Of a stretch of 64,000 nucleotides of DNA, positions 23,054 through 33,675 are shown one piece after another (positions within the stretch are counted from its first letter, which is position 1; each line of letters opens with the position of its first letter). The position numbers were made by a program, and so were the translations under genes. Origin of the DNA: Rugalucina vietnamica. Taxonomy: Eukaryota > Mollusca > Bivalvia > Lucinida > Lucinidae. The notes under the pieces are model-generated. The model did no database searches. It saw only the letters and a program-made list of their open reading frames with translations, and had not been told where the DNA came from. The DNA is taken from contig OZ024876.1 in the NCBI GenBank assembly GCA_964017185.1, positions 16,256,226-16,320,225 on the forward strand, in the 5' to 3' direction.

Positions 23054-23428
23054 AGTTTTGTATTCAGCTCTTTTCATTTTACGAGTATGAATGTTTCTTA
23101 CGTTTTACTTGTTGTACATTTGTAAATCTGTGGTATTCTGTTTTTAAGAAATTGTAAAACTAAAGTGTCTCATCTATGTAGACTGGATATCAAATATTTG
23201 TTGCATGTTCATTGTTGTAAATCTTTACATAATGTATGTATTTGATATGTGACACTCTAATAAACTATTAAACTAAACTAGGTTTGTATGGTTTGTTTGG
23301 TGATACTGGACCATGCATTTAATCCTCTTTTGCGTCTTATGTGTCCTGTCTGTGACAACATACGGCCTTAGACATGGCGAGACCAAGTATGGGTCTTTGA
23401 GCAAGCCTGGCGTGGGTAAGTCTAAATC

Positions 23429-23429
<1 letters not shown>
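23054..23429. other. No gene seen
   Basis: AT-rich, ending in a segment with CATACGGCCTTAGACATGGC. No exon is supported. Confidence 0.4.
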
Positions 23430-23486
<57 letters not shown>

Positions 23487-23530
23487 CTTCTTCTTCTTCT
23501 TCTTCTTCTTCTTCTTCTTCTTCTTCTTCT
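23430..23530. repeat. Poly-T followed by (CTT)n microsatellite
   Basis: About 54 T, then AATCTT and about 15 CTT repeats. ORFs of poly-Phe/Leu or poly-Lys/Arg across it are artefacts. Confidence 0.95.
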
Positions 23531-23952
23531 AAATATGTCAAACACTAGATCATTTTGATTAAATGAAACATCTGACCTTTCTACATAAGGTGGCAGTTCT
23601 GTTGTGAGTTGCTGTGCTTGTCATAAATTATTTTTCAATACTCATGATTTTCATCGCGGATTTTTTCCCTGTTTACTTTTGAGTAGTACATGTAACACCC
23701 CCTTTATAGAGCAAAATGAACTACTACCCTTGACTTTGATATAAGACTATTTCACATGTACTGAGATTGACCAAAATAAGTATTATTATTGTTCTTGTTT
23801 TGTTTTGTTAATTAGCAACTTCTCGGCATTGTTTTAACGAATAAAAACATTTTTTTTTAAAGATATAGTTTTCCTTTCTCTTTTATACAGTCGATGCAGC
23901 GAGAAGACAAAAACGAAGTTTGCCTAATGTGATAGGTGAGGTGCATACATCG
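23531..23952. other. No gene seen
   Basis: AT-rich intronic sequence without recognisable structure. Confidence 0.4.
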
Positions 23953-24213
23953 CATCAGGAAAACATGTGCGTGAAATATATACCCCCTTAAACCCCACTT
24001 GTATATAGAAAAACTGGGGTTTGCTGGGGTATACCTATTTTTCTTATTTTTGCTCCAAAACATAGATTGTGGGTACTCGTTAGAACCGCCTCGCTGAGGC
24101 GGTTCTAACGTATACTCACAATCTATGTTTTGAGCAAAAATAAGAAAAGTATCAAAAATTTTCTTCTGAAAATTTTCAATTTTAACAATTTTACTTGGGC
24201 ATGTTTTCGTAAA
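23953..24213 (+). mobile_element. Family 2 MITE, left member of second inverted pair
   Basis: From CATCAGGAAAACATGTGCGT to GGGCATGTTTTCGTAA, with the palindrome TAGAACCGCCTCGCTGAGGC in the centre. Confidence 0.8.
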
Positions 24214-24246
24214 ACTGGGAAACTTGAACCTTCTAGTTGTAAATGT

Positions 24247-24529
24247 CATTACGAAAACATGCCACCATGCAATGCACAGAGATCTTTTTCAGCTGTAAAA
24301 ATTGAAAATTTCATCAGAAAAAAAATTGATATTTTTTTTACATTTTTGCTCAAAACATAGATCGTGGGTACACGTTAGAACCGCCTCACCGAGGCGGTTC
24401 TAACGAGTACCCAAAATCTTTGTTTTGGAGCAAAAAAGAGGAACATAGGTATACCCCTGCATACCCCATTTTTGCTATATAAAAGTGGGGTTCAAGAGGT
24501 AAACATGTCGCGGACATGTTTTCCTGATG
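24247..24529 (-). mobile_element. Family 2 MITE, right member of second inverted pair
   Basis: From CATTACGAAAACATGCCACC to ATGTTTTCCTGATG. It faces the 23953 copy across a 33-bp spacer. Confidence 0.8.
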
Positions 24530-24726
24530 TTAATTTTGACGATATCGCAATATGATTTGATAATTTGTCGAGATGCACAATTTTGCGTAGATTTCATCAT
24601 CGAAAATGCACGTGTCAATTCAAGCCCTCGCTGTTTGCAGTTTGAATTAGAATACATTTTTCTTTACTTTCTTTCCAAGTTTCATTTGCAACTCATTTGA
24701 GTATATGTTCTCTTATTATATAAATG

Positions 24727-24953
24727 ATCCGCCACATGGGAAAACAAACAATCCGCCTAGGCGAAAACAAAGGCGCAGATCAGCTTCGAGCTAACTGCGA
24801 AGCTGATCAGCGCCTTTGTTTTCGCTTTTCGGATAGTACAATTCCTCTTCTACTAAAATCAGAAATTTCAAGCTTCTAGCCATCTTCTGTGACTGTACAG
24901 GCCGGTTTGTGTCGGGCCTGTTCGGAAACCACATTGTTGGCTCAAATTGTGGA
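24727..24953 (+). mobile_element. Family 1 MITE, diverged ends
   Basis: Central AAAACAAAGGCGCAGATCAG palindrome intact. The terminal parts differ (CCACATGGGAAAAC and CACATTGTTGGCTC), a sub-type shared with 56047-56275. Confidence 0.75.
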
Positions 24954-25019
24954 GTTTATCAGAAAATTGCAGTTTAAACATATTTTATTGCATGCAGGAT
25001 TGGCGTCATAACATTTCAC

Positions 25020-25299
25020 AATTACGAAAACTTGCCCATGCAATAAACAGAGAATTTTTGAGCTTTAAAAATTGAACATTTTCAACCAAAGAAGTTTGAT
25101 ATTTTTTCTTATTTTTGCTCAAAACATAGATTGTGGGTACACGTTAGAACCACCTCGGCGAGGCGGTTCTTACGAGTACCCACAATCTATGTTTTGAAGC
25201 AAAAATAAGAAAAATAGGTATACCATTGCATACACCAGTTTTGCTGTATAAAAGTGGGGTTCAAGAGGGTATACATTACACGGACATGTTTTTGTGATG
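25020..25299 (-). mobile_element. Family 2 MITE, single copy
   Basis: From ATTACGAAAACTTGCCCATG to ATGTTTTTGTGATG, with the central palindrome TAGAACCACCTCGGCGAGGC. It ends 36 bp before exon B. Confidence 0.8.
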
Positions 25300-25335
25300 T
25301 AATTGACAAACAAATGTATATTTTCTCCATTTTAG

Positions 25336-25466
25336 AGAAGTTTCTGAGTAAAGCGAATTTAGTCAACATAGTCGGATCTTACCGTCAGTATAGTAGATAC
25401 GGGGGTCATCAACAAGCTTTGAAAGATTTCCAGATGCTTAAAGCAACAGATGTCACTGGGACAACG
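25336..25466 (+). CDS. Exon B of the unrecognised gene
   Basis: The acceptor CATTTTAG ends at 25335 and the donor GTTAGT follows at 25467. The exon enters with two bases that complete the codon left open by exon A (G plus AG gives Glu) and leaves in phase 0. It reads KFLSKANLVNIVGSYRQYSR, then GGHQQALKDFQMLKATDV: soluble, charged and protein-like. Phase fit on both sides is the main support. No family recognised. Confidence 0.5.
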
Positions 25467-26875
25467 GTTAGTACAACATGTAGTTGGTTTCACACTTTAA
25501 TACGCGTCAAATTGTTCCGGATTAACTTGAATTACAATAACGCATTCGCAAATGAGATATAACAACAGGTATGACAGGATCAATTTTAAGTTATGCATAT
25601 GTCAAAAATGTTTATCCCAGTAGGGGAGGGGCGGGAATACTGAAGTTTAATTGGTTAGAGCATTCATCAACTGTCCAAAAATATATATTTCCGTATCCCA
25701 AAATAAAAGTGTTTTTGGTATGCACTTCAAATAAAAGAGCTTTCAAAACCATGAATTTTGATACAAAGATGATAGAATCGGCTGGAAAATAAAAAAGTTA
25801 AAGGGAATTTAACATGCAAACAAATGACCTTGTGAGTGTATGGACGCCGCCATTTTGTTTACGTGATTAGTTTTCATATCTTTATTCAAATCAAAATAAA
25901 ACACTATCAAAACCCGAATAAGAATACACACTTAATAAGTTCTTCGAGCATAGGAATCACCCAGTTATACATTCTGTAGAAAGAATGTTAAAAATTGCCC
26001 TAGAAATAGAGCAATAACAGTAGTTTGAAAATTTTCAAGATGGCCATTGAGAGGCTATTTTTGGTAAGCTAGAGCAAGGACTCGTTATCGAGAGGACGGG
26101 CCATTCTGATTATTTTGCCCTTTATCTACTGTGCCATGATTTTGGACCGAAACGACCCGTCGCCCCATTAGATCCGACAAACGAGAGCGGTAGTTTCAAA
26201 ATTAGAATTAATTGAATAAGTTAACATATGAGAAACCTTAGTTCAAGCTATACAGTCAGTTTGTCAGGACGATTTTGTCCGGGAAATTTACGCCTCACAA
26301 ATTTGTTATAGGGGTTTCTTTTTCCTACGTTGTTTTCCTCAATTGAAAGGTTTTCGTTTGAAAAATGGTTTTAAAACTGTCTGTTATGATGATGGTAGAC
26401 TTTGTGCACTTAATTTTCTTTATTTATCAATTTGAGTGCAATCAATCTTTGGAGTTATTAAATAAAAATTTCAGGTATGATTTATTTTATTTCAAAATGG
26501 CGACATACACTATGAAAATATCGACTGCTGCGGCTCAGCGGACAGGTAAAAGGGACATAGTACATAGTCAATTTTTCATCAGCGATCTCCATTGAGTGTC
26601 CCGTCCTCTCGAAATAGGGTCCTTGGTGAAAGCTATCGCATCATCGTTATGTTTATCAGCGTAACGACACTCATTTTACCTTGGCGTACTATTTATGGAG
26701 CATATGTATATAGTATCTAGCCCCAAGTGTGTTTTAGGGTATACTGCTTTCACAGAGTAATTTCATCAAAAATGAAAACAAATCACCCCTAATACCCTAA
26801 AATGAAAGTGGATTCACTATAATGATAATGATGGGCGAGTCACTTTGTCACAAATGGGTTATTTATATGTTTCAG
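25467..26875. other. Intron between exons B and C, no other gene seen
   Basis: AT-rich. Short ORFs at 25571-25792 and 26365-26595 are unsupported. No repeat family recognised. Confidence 0.45.
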
Positions 26876-27031
26876 TCATCAAAGCGAGGCCACATAGGGG
26901 AGATAAATGTTTACATGGACAATGGAGTGCACGAAGGGAGAGAATACACTATTCTGTCTTTTATGAAATCTCCGAAGTCACCAGAATTCAGAAACGAAAT
27001 AAGAGTTTATACCATACGCTACTTTGAATAG
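26876..27031 (+). CDS. Exon C, probable last exon of the unrecognised gene
   Basis: The acceptor TATGTTTCAG ends at 26875. Read in phase 0, as exon B requires, the frame gives GHIGEINVYMDNGVHEGREY, then ILSFMKSPKSPEFRNEIRVY and a TAG at 27029-27031. The other open frame gives an unlikely composition. No AATAAA is seen soon after the stop, so alternative splicing from within this exon (a weak donor GTTTAT at 27004) to 31053 is possible. Function unknown. Confidence 0.5.
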   Translation, partial: SSKRGHIGEINVYMDNGVHEGREYTILSFMKSPKSPEFRNEIRVYTIRYFE

Positions 27032-27189
27032 CGAATACATGAGATATTTGTACCATTAGACTGAGTAGCAGAAATGAAGACAGTGCAATATTCTGAAAAT
27101 GTATTGGAACTTTTGATTTAACAGTTCAGGGAAAGTGGTTGTAATACGGTTTGCATTCAAAAAGAATCATTAAACAGCGACACAAATAA

Positions 27190-27239
27190 TACTTTTTTTT
27201 TTTCTTTTTTTTTCTTTTTTTTTTTTTTTTTTTTTTTTG
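27190..27239. repeat. Poly-T tract
   Basis: T-rich run with two C interruptions, followed by a duplicated 23-bp unit (AATTTAAATATATATTGATC). Confidence 0.9.
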
Positions 27240-27285
27240 TAATTTAAATATATATTGATCTGAAATTTAAATATATATTGATCTG

Positions 27286-27377
27286 AAAGGCGCAGCTGAC
27301 CAGCGCCTTTGTTTTCGCTACACAAAAAGTACGATTACCCTTCTTCCTTAATCCGAAAATTCAAATTACTGGCCGGC
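27286..27377 (+). mobile_element. Family 1 MITE, truncated
   Basis: Only the right part of the central hairpin (CAGCGCCTTTGTTTTCGC) and the adjoining sequence to AATCCGAAAATTCAAA remain. Confidence 0.65.
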
Positions 27378-27514
27378 TTAAATCGATTTTACATGGCCAT
27401 AACTTCACCCACAACTTCTGCAGTGGTTCACATTTAATTAGGTGTTCGGTCGTCGTGGTAAATCTCTAACTAGCCAATGAATCATCATGGAAAAATAAAT
27501 CATGATAAGGTTAG

Positions 27515-27682
27515 ATTAAGGTTTAGATTTAGGGTTTTGGTTATGTTAGGGTTAGGGTAATGGTTAACGTTAATGAAAGGGCTAGGAATGGAGTCAGGTT
27601 TAGGTTAGGGTTAGGGTTAGTTTGGGTTAGGGTTAAGATAAGAGTTAGATTAGGGACAGTGTTAGTTTTGGTTAGGGTTAGA
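27515..27682 (+). repeat. Interstitial TTAGGG-like tract
   Basis: Degenerate GGTTAGGGTTAGGG with many variant units. TTAGGG is the telomere repeat of most animals, molluscs included. Confidence 0.85.
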
Positions 27683-29273
27683 GATATACAGTGATGGCAT
27701 CATTTCCGCAAACGGTTCTCGTCAAAGGCTGTTCCTCGCAATACTATTTCATATATCAAAAAGGGCTTGGCATGCACTTGTCAACAATTTATTATTCTTT
27801 CATATGCAATTAAGATTTTTATACTCACACTTTCCGTCTGCACCCTGGAAGCCCAAATATAAGGGTCACATGCGTCCCCATTTCCGCACACCTGTCCCCA
27901 ATTCCACAAACGCAATCAGATCAGTAAAATTCACATACAAAGAAGTGAAGGAAACTCTTCTTTGTGTATAAAATGGTTGTAGAGAACTATGACAAGGCGC
28001 ATCGTAGTATAATACACTTCCGCTCTGCCTAAGACCTAACCAAATCAATGGATCATGTTCGACGAACAACGTTATTACAACGTATATTCCAGATTTTCAC
28101 TGGACCTGATAACCAGGTAAAAAGTTGTTTGTTTGTTTTTTTCTTGATGGATTCCTGTTCTATAGACATTGTCTTAAAGAATCTGACCGACGACACTTTT
28201 TCATCAATGAGGGTTTTGAGAAATTAAAGATGGCGTCCAATATGTCTGCCAATACAGGATTTTCAACTATAATTATTATTAGTTATAATGATTTTAAATA
28301 TGTTTGTGCTTATTTTGTCATCAAATCATGGAGGATGATTAAAGGTGAAACTTCACTCGTTTTGAGAAGACTGTGAACATCAAACTTTTCAAGATGGTAT
28401 CCAAAATGGCGACCAGAAATAGATTGTTCAACCAAATCATTAGTAACAATGATCAAAATGTAATTTCTGTATTTATCTTGAAAGTATGCCGTAATGGTTT
28501 TCGTCAACGTTAGAACATAGAATGTTCGCCGCAACTTGAAATACATTTTCACAAAGTCGATAAACCATGACACATAGGTCAAGGACATCACGTCAAGGTT
28601 GTAGAGTATGTCAAGGACAACATCTAAGCACGGTTTCATGCGTACCGCTTTCATTGCTACAGAGAAATATAGAACGAATAGTGGACGGACGAGCGCTCTT
28701 GTTATGAATGGTTCTTATTTGTAAATAGGGCCTACGACTCCTCGAAAACAAATGCCCTACGAAGACCCTACCGGGTTTGGGGATGGGGGCTTAGTTCCCT
28801 GCTCTCTGAAAGAAAAATGCCTTTCTACCCAGCTCCTAAGAATGTGTTCGTCAAATCCCTGCTCCCTAACACACACCCTCCCCCCCCCCAGAATCTAGTT
28901 CTCCATAGATCCCTGAAAATAAATTACCCTCCCCCAGATCCCAAAAGCCCTGAGAGGCCCCCACAAAGCCTGGAGTAACGATATGCACTGCTGTACATGC
29001 ACCTATTGTCTGTAGTAACAAAACCATGTTGATCCATGCATTTTCGTTTGTATTAAGACCGAGTAATCTGTGAATTATTATCGAGCAACATAATTCCTAG
29101 GTCGGCCCAACCATTTGTACAGAATTCCTCTTTTGTTAACATGACTTTCCTGGTCATTCTGGACACGAACTGCCGGGGTTACATTATTCCATGTTTACAT
29201 GAATTGTTGGTAATAAGGTGTGCCACGGTCAACATTTTTACAGTCAGTTTCGGCCGGAGCTACCAGCCTAATG

Positions 29274-29557
29274 CACTAGATATTTGTAACCACGGCCCCA
29301 CCCTCGGGGACTCCCCCCGCTAAAGCCCCCGGGTGACCCTGTGGGGACTGTTTGTTGGTAAAACCACTGCTGTTTTCCCCCGCAGCCGGGTATATTTTTC
29401 ATTTTACATTTTTATGGCCCTTTTTGCATTTATAAAGAAAACCCCGGGTATTTCCCCAGCACTGCCGTGACATAATTTTGATCAAGACCCCGCTCATTTC
29501 CACTGCTAACCCGCTCTGCCCCGGGGGTGGGGACCGTGATTACAAATGACTAGTGCA
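29274..29557. mobile_element. 284-bp MITE with about 38-bp TIRs
   Basis: Left end TGCACTAGATATTTGTAACC and right end GATTACAAATGACTAGTGCA are inverse, continuing into CCCCACCCTCGGGG and CCCCGGGGGTGGGG. Nested inside the 2.56-kb element. Confidence 0.75.
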
Positions 29558-29574
29558 TAACCCAAAAGCTGTGG

Positions 29575-29642
29575 GAAGTTTATGCGTCTTGCTCGAGCCT
29601 TTGATACGACGCTCTACCACCGAGCCACTGCGCTCCTCCCAT
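29575..29642 (-). ncRNA. tRNA-like (SINE-type) fragment
   Basis: On the minus strand GTGGCTCGGTGGTAGAGCGT is a good RNA polymerase III A box. A B-box-like GGCTCGAGCAA follows at short distance but is imperfect, and no acceptor stem pairs. More likely a tRNA-derived repeat than a tRNA gene. Confidence 0.35.
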
Positions 29643-30249
29643 GTATACATGTATAACTATTGGTGAAAAATGAAAGAAGAGTCGAGAGTATAAGATCTAC
29701 ATTATTTATCTTCTTTTTCTGAAACAACAATTATAATGTGGACACTGGAATAGCATAATCTATGGATATTCGCTTAAAGGTCATTCAAATTGCCATCCTA
29801 GCATCATGAAAATCAAGTTTGCGAAACTGAGGACGCACCATGCCCTTCTTTGATATGGAATAAAGTTTTACAGCATTTATAAATTATCAATTAATTTTCA
29901 TGGATACATACCTGACAAATTTGTCTTCCTTCCTGGAATACAAATGTGTTGTACAATCCAAACGTGTAGCAGCAATTACGCCATTAATTGGATGTCAAAA
30001 AATCGAAACGTGAAAAGCGACTAAAAATAGATTTACGAATTTGACATCACACTATTGTGTTGAAGATAACGATTAGATGGCGTAATACTTTTGAAATTTG
30101 ATTTCGCTAATCGAAAGAGGAATAAAAATGGATTATAAAAAAACATAAACGTATTTTCTTTCTGGAAGGTAAGGCATGTTGAATTGCGATTGAAAGTGGG
30201 GGTGTGCGGATCTGAGGACAGAGCGGAAATGATGCCATCACTGTAGATA

Positions 30250-30300
30250 GGGTTAGGTTAATGTCAGGTTATGCCAGGTTAGGGGTAGGCTTAGGGTTAT
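30250..30300 (+). repeat. Short TTAGGG-like tract
   Basis: The continuation of the 27515-27682 tract, separated from it by the 2.56-kb insertion. Confidence 0.7.
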
Positions 30301-30486
30301 CTGTGAGTCTTCGGTTTTGATTCATCATGGTGTCTATCATGTTTTATTTGTTCGTCCCTGATGATTCATTGACTAGTTAGAGATTCACCACGAGGACCGA
30401 ACAACTAAATAAATGTTAACCACTGCAGAAGCTGTGGGTGAAGTTATGGCCATGTAAAATCGATTTAAGCCCGCCATTTAAGTAGT

Positions 30487-30636
30487 AATTACCCGCTGAG
30501 CGACAGGTGGGTATGATATTTTCCTGACCTGTCCAGTCAAATGCATGCACCGAGAGCCCGAAGGGCTCGAGGTGCATGTATTTGGATGGACAGGTCAGGA
30601 AAATATCATGCCCACCTGTCGCGAAGCGGGTAATTA
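30487..30636. mobile_element. 150-bp near-perfect palindrome MITE
   Basis: TAATTACCCGC at the left and GCGGGTAATTA at the right. The arms run inward through GGTGGGTATGATATTTTCCT to a centre around GAGCCCGAAGGGCTC. Nearly the whole length can fold as one hairpin. Confidence 0.85.
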
Positions 30637-31052
30637 ACTTACCTTATGACACCATTGAGTGAAATTACAGTTTGTAAGACCTATTAAAAAAATACGCAAC
30701 GATAATGAACACCGGTAAAGTGATTTTTCTCGCGGCGTAAGTATTGACCGAACACTGCACGTGCAGAACGAGGAAGCTTGTCCACTGTACCGCTTCGCTA
30801 TTGTCAAAAATAGATCATACGGGAGTATTTTCCCTTGTGCATTTAAAATGATTGAGACATATTTTTTATTGGTACTCTTTAGCATTTTTTTCTCTCAAAG
30901 TTATTAATTTACAATAGGCATTATCTTTTATCGAAACAGTTAACAGACTGGGTGGTCAATATAAATGATCTCTTATATATGCAAAACACATACTACCACT
31001 TCGTAATGATTTTTGAATAGGTATATATATTGTGTGTAAGTTTGTATTGCAG
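30637..31052. other. No gene seen
   Basis: AT-rich. The last bases (TTTGTATTGCAG) form a credible splice acceptor. Confidence 0.4.
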
Positions 31053-31142
31053 GTTTTTGAAATCAAAACCCACGGACCTAACTTTCCCAAGTTCACATGG
31101 TCAGTTAGGGGACCGGAGTACGAAATGCCCAGCTGTATTTAA
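31053..31142 (+). CDS. Possible terminal exon D
   Basis: The acceptor TTGTATTGCAG ends at 31052. A phase-0 frame of 29 codons follows (VFEIKTHGPNFPKFTWSV, then PEYEMPSCI) and stops at TAA 31140-31142. It could be joined in phase from exon C through a weak donor at 27004, giving an alternative C-terminus, or it could belong to another transcript. The stop codon overlaps the TTAA at the left edge of the element that follows. Confidence 0.3.
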   Translation, partial: VFEIKTHGPNFPKFTWSVRGPEYEMPSCI

Positions 31143-32081
31143 GGATGTTCGCTGCCAATGAAAAAGTATTCAAACTTTTTTTCTAACCGCTCTTTGTTGA
31201 TTCCAAACGATAAGACATATGAAAGCAAAATAAATATAGGGTAGTGTGCATTTTTTCAAGCCACAGGGCACTGAACGCGACCTCTGAACAGCATGCTTGA
31301 AAATTAGTAAAATTAATTCAATTTTCAATTCTTTTACATATACCTTCTTGGACAAACAATACATGACGAATGCTTTCAAAAGTCATTTTCTTTAAGTAAC
31401 GCTGACTATTTTGGACCGAAAACATATATAAATTTTCATCTTGAAGTTGATGACAAATATTTTCGACTCATTTAACAACCCTACCCCCTATTTTGGAAAG
31501 TCGGAAAAATTCAATATTTATAAATGTGTCAAATCCATATTTGTAGATTCAAACTTTTTCTTGTATTTTCACACAACATAGAACTTGTTCATGTTATTCG
31601 AATAAAAGAATGAAAAATATAGGGTAGTGTGCATATAAGAGAGAACCAACAACTTGAAAATCGCCATTGTTAGCCTTTTTTCGGCTGTTTTATTTCTTAC
31701 ACCCCTTTTCATTAAACCACCCAAAATCTTAAAACTAGCACACCAAAGAAAGAAATACTGATACAGAAGACCTTGTATATATCTACTTCTGCTAAAATAA
31801 ACATCAAACCAGTGAAAGTAATTTGAAGTTGTGTAATATTCAAGTTTAATCTACCCTACCCCCTAAATTTTGCTGACACTTTGAATTTTCTCAAAAGTTG
31901 CAGAAAATGGGGTGAAAAATTGAAGTTCCTTCGACTGACAATTTTCATGGCTCGTTCAATGCATATCATCAATATGTATTCAAATATAAAATATTAGGAA
32001 AATATCTGCAACCGTTTACGAGATATTCAACAAAATAAAAACCGGAAGTTCCGAAATGTCAAATGTTGGCAGCGAACATCC
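31143..32081. mobile_element. 0.94-kb TIR element flanked by TTAA
   Basis: Exact 16-bp TIRs: GGATGTTCGCTGCCAA at the left, its inverse at the right. TTAA lies outside each (31139-31142, 32082-32085). A TTAA duplication is typical of piggyBac-type transposons. No transposase frame, so non-autonomous. The phrase ATATAGGGTAGTGTGCAT is repeated inside (31236, 31618). Confidence 0.7.
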
Positions 32082-32085
32082 TTAA

Positions 32086-32598
32086 GGGATACAGTTGGTT
32101 GTTTCTAATGAACATAATCCCAATGCGAAATATAATATGTGAAATTGGTTTCTGATTCATTGTTCTTGCACAACAATAACCCACTAACCATAATCTGCGA
32201 ATCTGAAACCAACTTCCATCGAGAGAAGACTCTCAGCTCTACGTAACTGCTCAGTCAGATCAGTGTCCAACACCCACAGTCGACAGCTATTTACTTGATA
32301 GCTTTAACTTTTGCCTCAAGTTAAAATCTTTGTATTGGAATCGTTGTGAAACGAATTTTCACCACCTGCCTGGAGGTAAGAAAAGTCACTTTCACCACCT
32401 ATCTGGGGGTAAGGAAAGTGGCTTTCGTCACCTCCAGACAGGTGTGAAAGAACTTTCACCACCTGGATAACTGACTGTAACATCGCACTTGCAGTACAGT
32501 ATGGAAAATAATTTCCTATGAGTTACATTGAAGTCATAAGGTAATTTATATTACTGATCAATCCAAGGCGGTGGTTCTTATTGGAAAAGGTCCCACAG
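32086..32598. repeat. Non-coding; TTCACCACCT repeat cluster at 32355-32465
   Basis: TTTCACCACCT(G/A) recurs four times between 32355 and 32465, with one inverted CACCTCCAGACAGGTG. The rest is plain AT-rich sequence. Confidence 0.6.
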
Positions 32599-33288
32599 TG
32601 TTTACTTTGAATATGAATAAAATTCTACCCATGATCGACTGATCTCTCTCAATTACGCGTTTTGTCACATAAAGCGCTTAATAAAAACTAGTGAACCCGT
32701 CTATACTGATTAGACAGTTAACCGCAATCAATTAAATTTATCCATTTTTGACACTCCCCGTCAAATAGCGGTAAAATCTAGCAAGCAGTCTCGATCGTGG
32801 TGACTGCTTATCATAGCGCATCTAGGTTTAGATCGTAGATACCCTGACGAGGGGTACAGAAACTATAGGAACTCTATATGGCTGACTTTTAGTCCATCAC
32901 ATCGGTCCTATGGGTCTGTTTCTGGTAGTGTGGCTGCAGGTCAAAATTCAGAACTCTGTCACACATTGACTGCACTGCAAAATGGTTTTCTGCACATCGA
33001 CATATTGATTGTAATCGTGTTCCCTTTAGTATTGGCATTGGTTCCATAACATCAGAAATTTTGGTCAATGCCTTGAGTGACAGATACACACACTGGTCAA
33101 GCGTTCATAAAAAGAAACGACATTCATGTAAAGGAAACGAAACTGAAACGTATGAGAATCGAAATTAATGACAAACCAGAGAATCAACAACACTAGCTGA
33201 AATATAGAGCAAAAGGAATCTCTTATAAAAAAAAAAAAAAAACGGCTGCTGACCTTTTCATTGGTTTCTTTTTAAAGAAGCCAACTTG
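32599..33288 (-). repeat. Dispersed 0.65-kb repeat, copy 3 (inverted)
   Basis: Inverse of 21046-21700. On the minus strand the frame with VYLSLKALTKISDVMEPMP and CRCAENHFAVQSMCDRVLNF is open for 66 codons from about 33089 without the break seen in copy 1. An A-run interrupts the end at 33229-33243. Confidence 0.75.
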
Positions 33289-33675
33289 TTGTTTTATGTC
33301 TTGGTGTTTAAATTTTTTGTCTGTTCACGCCTTATATATGTGTTGCAAATTTACAGTAATTCTCTTTGGCTCAATATTGCCAAATCTAAAGGGTCGCTGA
33401 TGAAGCTTGAGTAGCCGAAACCGCGGTATGACCCATCCATTTCTCATTAATTTGTTTACTGCTCTTAAAGGATCTCATTTTAATTTTTTATTTCATATTT
33501 TCAGTGAAGTTTAGGTAACTGTGTGGCCACCTATTGCTCATTCGGCTTACGACATGTTTTCGTGGTATAAGTACCTGTCGTGATTGTTAATTTAGTTTTT
33601 CCCGCCTCGGTTTTTGGAGTGGGGATCTTTTTCTGATTGCGCTTTTTCCTGGTCGTTGCCTACTTGTACCTTTTT
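33289..33675 (+). repeat. Family 3 repeat with a 127-bp insertion
   Basis: Family 3 sequence surrounds an inserted copy (about 33354-33480) of the repeat also seen at 9078-9205. It ends TGCCTACTTGTACCTTTTTA and runs straight into CCCTAA-like repeats. Confidence 0.75.

Larger units (their letters stand above)
27687..30245. mobile_element. 2.56-kb TIR insertion, GATA target duplication
   Basis: Left TIR TACAGTGATGGCATCATTTC and its exact inverse on the right. GATA occurs on both sides (27683-27686, 30246-30249). Removal with one GATA restores GGTTAGAGATAGGGTTAGG. The interior holds another MITE (29274-29557), a tRNA-like fragment and some ORFs of 60-114 codons with no transposase motif. A 69-bp open stretch at 28048-28116 starting with ATG and ending in CAG|GTAAAA could be an exon but is unsupported. 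Confidence 0.75.
27378..30480. mobile_element. Composite element: inverted arms around a TTAGGG-like core
   Basis: The left arm (27378-27510, with TTAAATCGATTTTACATGGC and ATCTCTAACTAGCCAATGAA) is matched by the inverted right arm (30303-30480). The same arm occurs again at 35308-35480. Between the arms are TTAGGG-like tracts (27515-27682 and 30250-30300) that are continuous once the insertion at 27687-30245 is removed. Confidence 0.65.

Noticed and set aside
23273-23558. Long ORFs of poly-Arg/Lys or poly-Phe/Leu
   Set aside because: They only translate the poly-T/(CTT)n microsatellite.
28048-28116. ATG-started exon with CAG|GTAAAA donor
   Set aside because: It lies inside the 2.56-kb TIR element, is short, and no partner exon is supported, although phase 0 would fit 31053.
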